Part shown: positions 60,507-64,000 of the stretch, piece after piece
Position numbering within the stretch: position 1 is the stretch's first letter
How the letters are laid out: every line of letters starts with the position of its first letter
Assembly: GCA_963772955.1 (NCBI GenBank)
Contig: CAVYZF010000009.1
Location: forward strand, 248,001-312,000
DNA from: Gp6-AA40 sp963772955
GTDB lineage: Bacteria > Acidobacteriota > Vicinamibacteria > Vicinamibacterales > UBA2999
Length of the DNA: 64,000 nt
Direction: 5' to 3'
The notes under the pieces: model-generated
The model's database searches: none
The model's input: only the letters and a program-made list of their open reading frames with translations
Told to the model about the DNA's origin: nothing
Translations under genes and position numbers: made by a program

Positions 60507-61442
60507 GTGAACGCCACCTCCGCGTCAATGGCCGCTCCCGCCGTGCGCGCCTCCACCTCCGACGCGTCACTTCCGGCAAAGGCGCTCGGCAACGTGCTGA
60601 CGATTGCCGTCGCATTCTGTGTGCTCGTCGGCGCCGTCGTGCTCTTCGGGCTAGGTGGCTGGGAGTACTACCGCGCGCCGCTGGCGACGCGCGGATACCT
60701 TCCCGAGCACCTGCTGCTGCGGCCGTCGGGACCAGTAGGACTCACGCTCGGAGTGGCCGGTGTCGTGTCGATGCTGATGACACTGCCCTATTACGTCCGC
60801 AAGCGCTGGAAGGCGCTCGCGCGGGTCGGCACGGTGAAGCAGTGGCTCGAGGTGCACATCTTCTTCGGCATCGTCGGGCCAGTGCTCATCACGCTGCACA
60901 CCTCGTTCAAGTTCAACGGCATCATTTCGGTCGGCTACTGGCTGATGATGACCGTCTGGACGTCGGGATTCATCGGCCGCTACCTGTACGTCCGCATTCC
61001 CAAGAGCATCCGCGGTGTTGAGCTGTCGGTCGCGCAGGTCGAGGAGAGCCTGAGCCTGGTGCAGCGGCAGATGCAGGCGCAGCCGCTACCGGACTCGGTT
61101 CAGCAGGAACTCGACGCCTTCGAGCTCGCCGTCTCTCCTGCGCGCGGGCGCGCCCCTGGCGCGATCGACCTTTTCTTCGGTGAGCTTCGCGTTCGGACAC
61201 GGCTGATGCTGCTTCGCCGGCATCTTCGCGACGCCGGTGTCGACGTTGCAGCGATCACGTCCCTGGTGGATCGCGCTGCGGAGCGCGCGACGCTTGCCCG
61301 CCGGCTGGCTCACCTGCAGCGGACGCGGCATCTCTTCGAGCTGTGGCACGTGTTCCATCGCCCGCTCGTTTACGGACTGTTCGTCATCGTGGTGCTGCAC
61401 GTGGGCATCGCACTGTTTTTCGGCTATGCGAGCTTGTCCTGA
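60507..61442 (+). CDS. Cytochrome b-like membrane protein
   Basis: 311 residues from a GTG at 60507. Four or more helices (~30-52, 72-92, 117-135, 140-160, 285-307). Candidate heme ligands are paired His: LEVHIFFG and LITLHTSF in the middle helices, and LWHVFHRPL and VVLHVGIAL at the end. A long soluble helical region (~170-270) separates them. Suggests transmembrane electron transfer from the flavoprotein to the secreted multiheme cytochromes. Confidence 0.75.
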   Translation: MNATSASMAAPAVRASTSDASLPAKALGNVLTIAVAFCVLVGAVVLFGLGGWEYYRAPLATRGYLPEHLLLRPSGPVGLTLGVAGVVSMLMTLPYYVRKRWKALARVGTVKQWLEVHIFFGIVGPVLITLHTSFKFNGIISVGYWLMMTVWTSGFIGRYLYVRIPKSIRGVELSVAQVEESLSLVQRQMQAQPLPDSVQQELDAFELAVSPARGRAPGAIDLFFGELRVRTRLMLLRRHLRDAGVDVAAITSLVDRAAERATLARRLAHLQRTRHLFELWHVFHRPLVYGLFVIVVLHVGIALFFGYASLS

Positions 61443-61448
61443 ACTGAC

Positions 61449-63428
61449 ATGGGGCGAGGAGTCGCAGCAGCGTGGCGAGGTGTTGTGCTGATGGCACTCG
61501 TGCTTGTCGGCACCGGACCTCGCGAGGCGGAGGCGCAACTCGGGGCGCTGGTATCACCGGGACGGCTCAGCCGCGCGCACGCGTCGCTCGAGGGCATCAC
61601 CAACTGTCTGTCGTGCCATTCGGCCGGGCGAGGAGTCGCAGCGAATAAGTGCCTGACCTGCCACAAGCCCATCGCGGAACGCATCGCTCAGAAGAAGGGC
61701 GTTCACAAGGCGGTGACGACCGACTGCGTCGCGTGTCACGTCGAGCACGCAGGCGTCGATGCCGAGTTACGCCCATTCAACGTTCAGCGCTTCAATCACG
61801 CGACCGACACCGGTTTTCCGCTCGACGGTCTGCACGCCCCGCTCGCGAGCAACTGCGTAGCGTGTCACAAGACACGGTCATTCCTGGCGGCGAGTCCGTC
61901 GTGTGCGTCGTGCCACACCGACGCGCACAAGGGTTCGCTCGGCGCGAACTGCGCGAGCTGCCACACCACGACGGTCCGTTTCGCCGAGAGCCGGACGAAA
62001 TTCGATCACAGCCGGACGGCCTTTCCGTTGGTTGGCGGGCACGCATCAATCGCGTGCGCCTCCTGCCACACCAACAAGAACTACAAGGGCGTCACCGCCA
62101 GTTGCGCGAGCTGCCACATGGACCCGCATCGGGACCGCTTCGGCACGTCGTGCGCGACGTGTCATACGGCGCAGACGTGGCGAACGACCAGAGTCGATCA
62201 CTCACGCACGACGTTTCCACTGCGCGGCCAGCACGCCAACGTGACGTGCATGTCGTGCCATGCGAAGCCAGCGATGCAGGTCAAACCGAAAGCAGAGACC
62301 TGCGCCTCGTGTCACACCGATCCGCATCGCGGGGTGTTCAAGCAAGACTGCAGCAGTTGCCATACCGAGACGACGTTCAAGAAGCCGGGTAGCAACGGAT
62401 TCGATCATTCGTCGACACGGTTTCCGCTTGTGGACAAGCACGCCGGCCTCGCCTGTGCCGCGTGCCACAAGTCCCAGACGGCGGCTGCATCGGCTCGCAC
62501 GACCGCCGCAGCGCCTCGCACGCCAGTTGGCCGCGCGGCGCCAAGGGCGACTGCAACCGGGAGTGTCACGACGACTGCCGACTTCCGCGGCCTGAGCACC
62601 CAGTGTGCCTCTTGTCACACGGACGTGCATCGCGCCGAACTGGGCGTCGCATGCGAGACCTGCCATACCGCGCGCACGTTCCAGGTCAACGCGTTCACAC
62701 ACGCGCGCCAGCGTCCATTCTTCAATGGGCAGCACGCAGCGCTTCGCTGTGTGCAGTGTCACACCTCCAGCTACGGGCCAACGACAGCAACAGCTGCAAA
62801 CGCCAGACCCGCCGTTGCCGCCGTACGAGCGAACGGCATCTCGACGAGGGCGGCGGTGCCGCGCGTGGGTTTCACACAGACGTCAGACACGTGTGTCTCG
62901 TGTCACAAGGACGTTCACCTCGGACAGGTCGCGACCCGATGTGAGACGTGTCACACCGTCGAGGCGCCGAAATTCGCGACGCTGACGTTCCAGCATGCGA
63001 ACACCCGGTTCCCATTGACCGGGAAGCATGCGCCGCTCCAGTGCGAGGCATGTCATGCCGTGACGACGCAGGACTTCCCCGCGGGACATGGCACGGCGCG
63101 ACGGCTCACGGGTATCGGCAGCGATTGCGCAAGCTGTCATCAGGACCCGCATCACGCCGAGCTGGGACGCGAGTGTCAGAGCTGTCACACAACTGAGACG
63201 TTTGCCGTCACGCGCTATTCGCATCTCAACGCGCGATCGCTGCGAGCGTTCTTCACCGGCCGCCACATCGTTGGCTGCGCCGCGTGTCACAACAGAGGTC
63301 AGAAGCGAGTTGCGGCGGGCGCCGCGGTCCTCGCCACGCATCGCGTGTCCACGGCATGCACGACCTGCCACATGGATGTCCACCGGGGGGCCCTCGGCCC
63401 ACGCTGTGAGTCTTGCCACAAACCATGA
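61449..63428 (+). CDS. Secreted multiheme cytochrome c with 24 CxxCH sites
   Basis: 659 residues; signal peptide ends near EAEAQ. I count 24 CxxCH motifs, from NCLSCH to RCESCH, about one per 27 residues, in a repeated SCASCHTDPH / FDHSRTxFPL pattern in which extra His (e.g. FDHS, PHR) can be distal ligands. One Ala/Thr-rich linker (~340-375) and another (~435-465) split it into three blocks. Related to DmsE/octaheme-type and NapC-linked decaheme relatives by motif only. Likely a periplasmic electron wire or store. Confidence 0.92.
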   Translation: MGRGVAAAWRGVVLMALVLVGTGPREAEAQLGALVSPGRLSRAHASLEGITNCLSCHSAGRGVAANKCLTCHKPIAERIAQKKGVHKAVTTDCVACHVEHAGVDAELRPFNVQRFNHATDTGFPLDGLHAPLASNCVACHKTRSFLAASPSCASCHTDAHKGSLGANCASCHTTTVRFAESRTKFDHSRTAFPLVGGHASIACASCHTNKNYKGVTASCASCHMDPHRDRFGTSCATCHTAQTWRTTRVDHSRTTFPLRGQHANVTCMSCHAKPAMQVKPKAETCASCHTDPHRGVFKQDCSSCHTETTFKKPGSNGFDHSSTRFPLVDKHAGLACAACHKSQTAAASARTTAAAPRTPVGRAAPRATATGSVTTTADFRGLSTQCASCHTDVHRAELGVACETCHTARTFQVNAFTHARQRPFFNGQHAALRCVQCHTSSYGPTTATAANARPAVAAVRANGISTRAAVPRVGFTQTSDTCVSCHKDVHLGQVATRCETCHTVEAPKFATLTFQHANTRFPLTGKHAPLQCEACHAVTTQDFPAGHGTARRLTGIGSDCASCHQDPHHAELGRECQSCHTTETFAVTRYSHLNARSLRAFFTGRHIVGCAACHNRGQKRVAAGAAVLATHRVSTACTTCHMDVHRGALGPRCESCHKP

Positions 63429-64000
63429 CAGGGCTTCTGACGAACCGCTCGTGGCACCTGCTGCTCCTCGTCTTGGCGATTTGCCTCGGCTGGACCTCGC
63501 GCGCTGATGCGCAGTTCGAGACGGCCAATCGGCAGTTCCACAACCAGACGTCGTTTCCGCTCGATGGGCGCCACCGAGATGTGCCCTGCGCGTCCTGTCA
63601 TCAGCAGAACGTCTACAAGGGCACGCCGACGACGTGCTTCGACTGCCACTGGGTTCGGCGGCAGGACGATCGCTTCAGACTCCAGCTCGGGGCGCAGTGC
63701 GAGCGGTGCCACAAGCCGACGCAGTGGAGCGCAGTGCAATGGGATCACACGACCATGACGGGTATGGCCCTGGGCGTCGCCCATCGACAGCTCAATTGTC
63801 AGGCGTGCCACACGAACGACACCTTCCGCACCACGCAGACCAACTGCTACTCCTGCCACCAGAAGGACTACCAGGCGGCACGCACACCGAACCACGTGGC
63901 GGCAGGATTCCCGACCAGCTGTGAGGCCTGTCATCGCACCTCGGACGCGACGTTTCAGCAGGCGAGATTCGATCACGCCGCCGCGTTCCCGCTGGTTGGC
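63425..64000 (+). CDS. Secreted multiheme cytochrome c, cut by window end
   Basis: ATG 63425 overlaps the previous stop (ATGA). Signal peptide SWHLLLLVLAICLGWTSRADA. In the 192 visible codons there are six CxxCH (CASCH, CFDCH, CERCH, CQACH, CYSCH, CEACH), with the same TSFPLDGRH and FDHAAAFPLVG spacer theme as the 24-heme protein, so the two are related. Continues past 64000. Confidence 0.9.
   Translation, partial: MTGLLTNRSWHLLLLVLAICLGWTSRADAQFETANRQFHNQTSFPLDGRHRDVPCASCHQQNVYKGTPTTCFDCHWVRRQDDRFRLQLGAQCERCHKPTQWSAVQWDHTTMTGMALGVAHRQLNCQACHTNDTFRTTQTNCYSCHQKDYQAARTPNHVAAGFPTSCEACHRTSDATFQQARFDHAAAFPLVG

Overview
The window reads as a high-GC chromosomal segment of a soil-type Acidobacteriota, probably Vicinamibacteria. 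This is inferred from gene content: an Oar-like TonB receptor with a carboxypeptidase-like plug, DUF1592/DUF1552 secreted proteins, very large Ser/Thr kinases with TPR or PD40 tails, TIGR02999-type sigma factors, and a Gram-negative LPS operon. No rRNA or CRISPR is present. Several genes carry single-base frame changes in G/C runs, which may be real decay or draft-assembly errors.

Layout. 1-9.7 kb (mostly minus strand): a VOC protein, redoxin debris, a TonB receptor, a cytochrome b with an unknown partner, and a three-subunit xanthine-dehydrogenase-type molybdoenzyme. 9.8-16.2 kb (plus): a lipoprotein, an OsmC/monooxygenase/reductase/MaoC operon, and a tungsten-type aldehyde ferredoxin oxidoreductase with its own MoaD-like protein. 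16.3-23.6 kb (plus): a secreted cluster of DUF1592 cytochrome, DUF1552 protein, two metallo-beta-lactamase-fold hydrolases and an ankyrin protein. 23.7-27.1 kb: a truncated toxin-antitoxin pair fused tail to tail with a truncated DUF2075 gene, then a small SnoaL/membrane/amidohydrolase operon.

27.1-46.5 kb is the most unusual part. An intact tRNA-Leu(GAG) sits at 46.4 kb on the minus strand. Downstream of its 3' end, in the same orientation, lie further copies of only its 3' part, at 43.0, 39.3, 35.6 and (eroded) 31.0 kb. Three of these are followed by exactly 78 nt of ungapped-alignable sequence and then a conserved ~30-bp box; a lone box lies at 27.1 kb. This looks like a tandem series of elements integrated one after another at the tRNA anticodon-stem site. 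The 2-4.6 kb units carry signalling and redox cargo: two copies of a Ser/Thr kinase - ECF sigma module divergent from a secreted HExxH protein, an IS1182-family insertion beside a histidine kinase, a ferredoxin/reductase pair, a PP2C phosphatase, a PD40 kinase and a GIY-YIG nuclease. No integrase lies in the array; a decayed one lies beside tRNA-Asp at 58.4 kb.

46.5-58 kb is housekeeping: gap-pgk-tpiA-secG on the minus strand, and divergently waaA-lpxK-lpxL-waaF-gmhB-rfaE1-rfaE2-waaC-ICMT for Kdo2-lipid A and heptose core synthesis, tightly overlapped and led by overlapping divergent sigma70-like promoters. After tRNA-Val and tRNA-Asp, 59-64 kb holds an electron-transfer operon: a membrane-anchored flavin/2Fe-2S reductase, a cytochrome b-like membrane protein, a secreted 24-heme cytochrome c and a second multiheme cytochrome cut by the window end. 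Short palindromic repeats are scattered through intergenic DNA, and two appear to sit in frame inside genes (an MBL hydrolase and lpxK).
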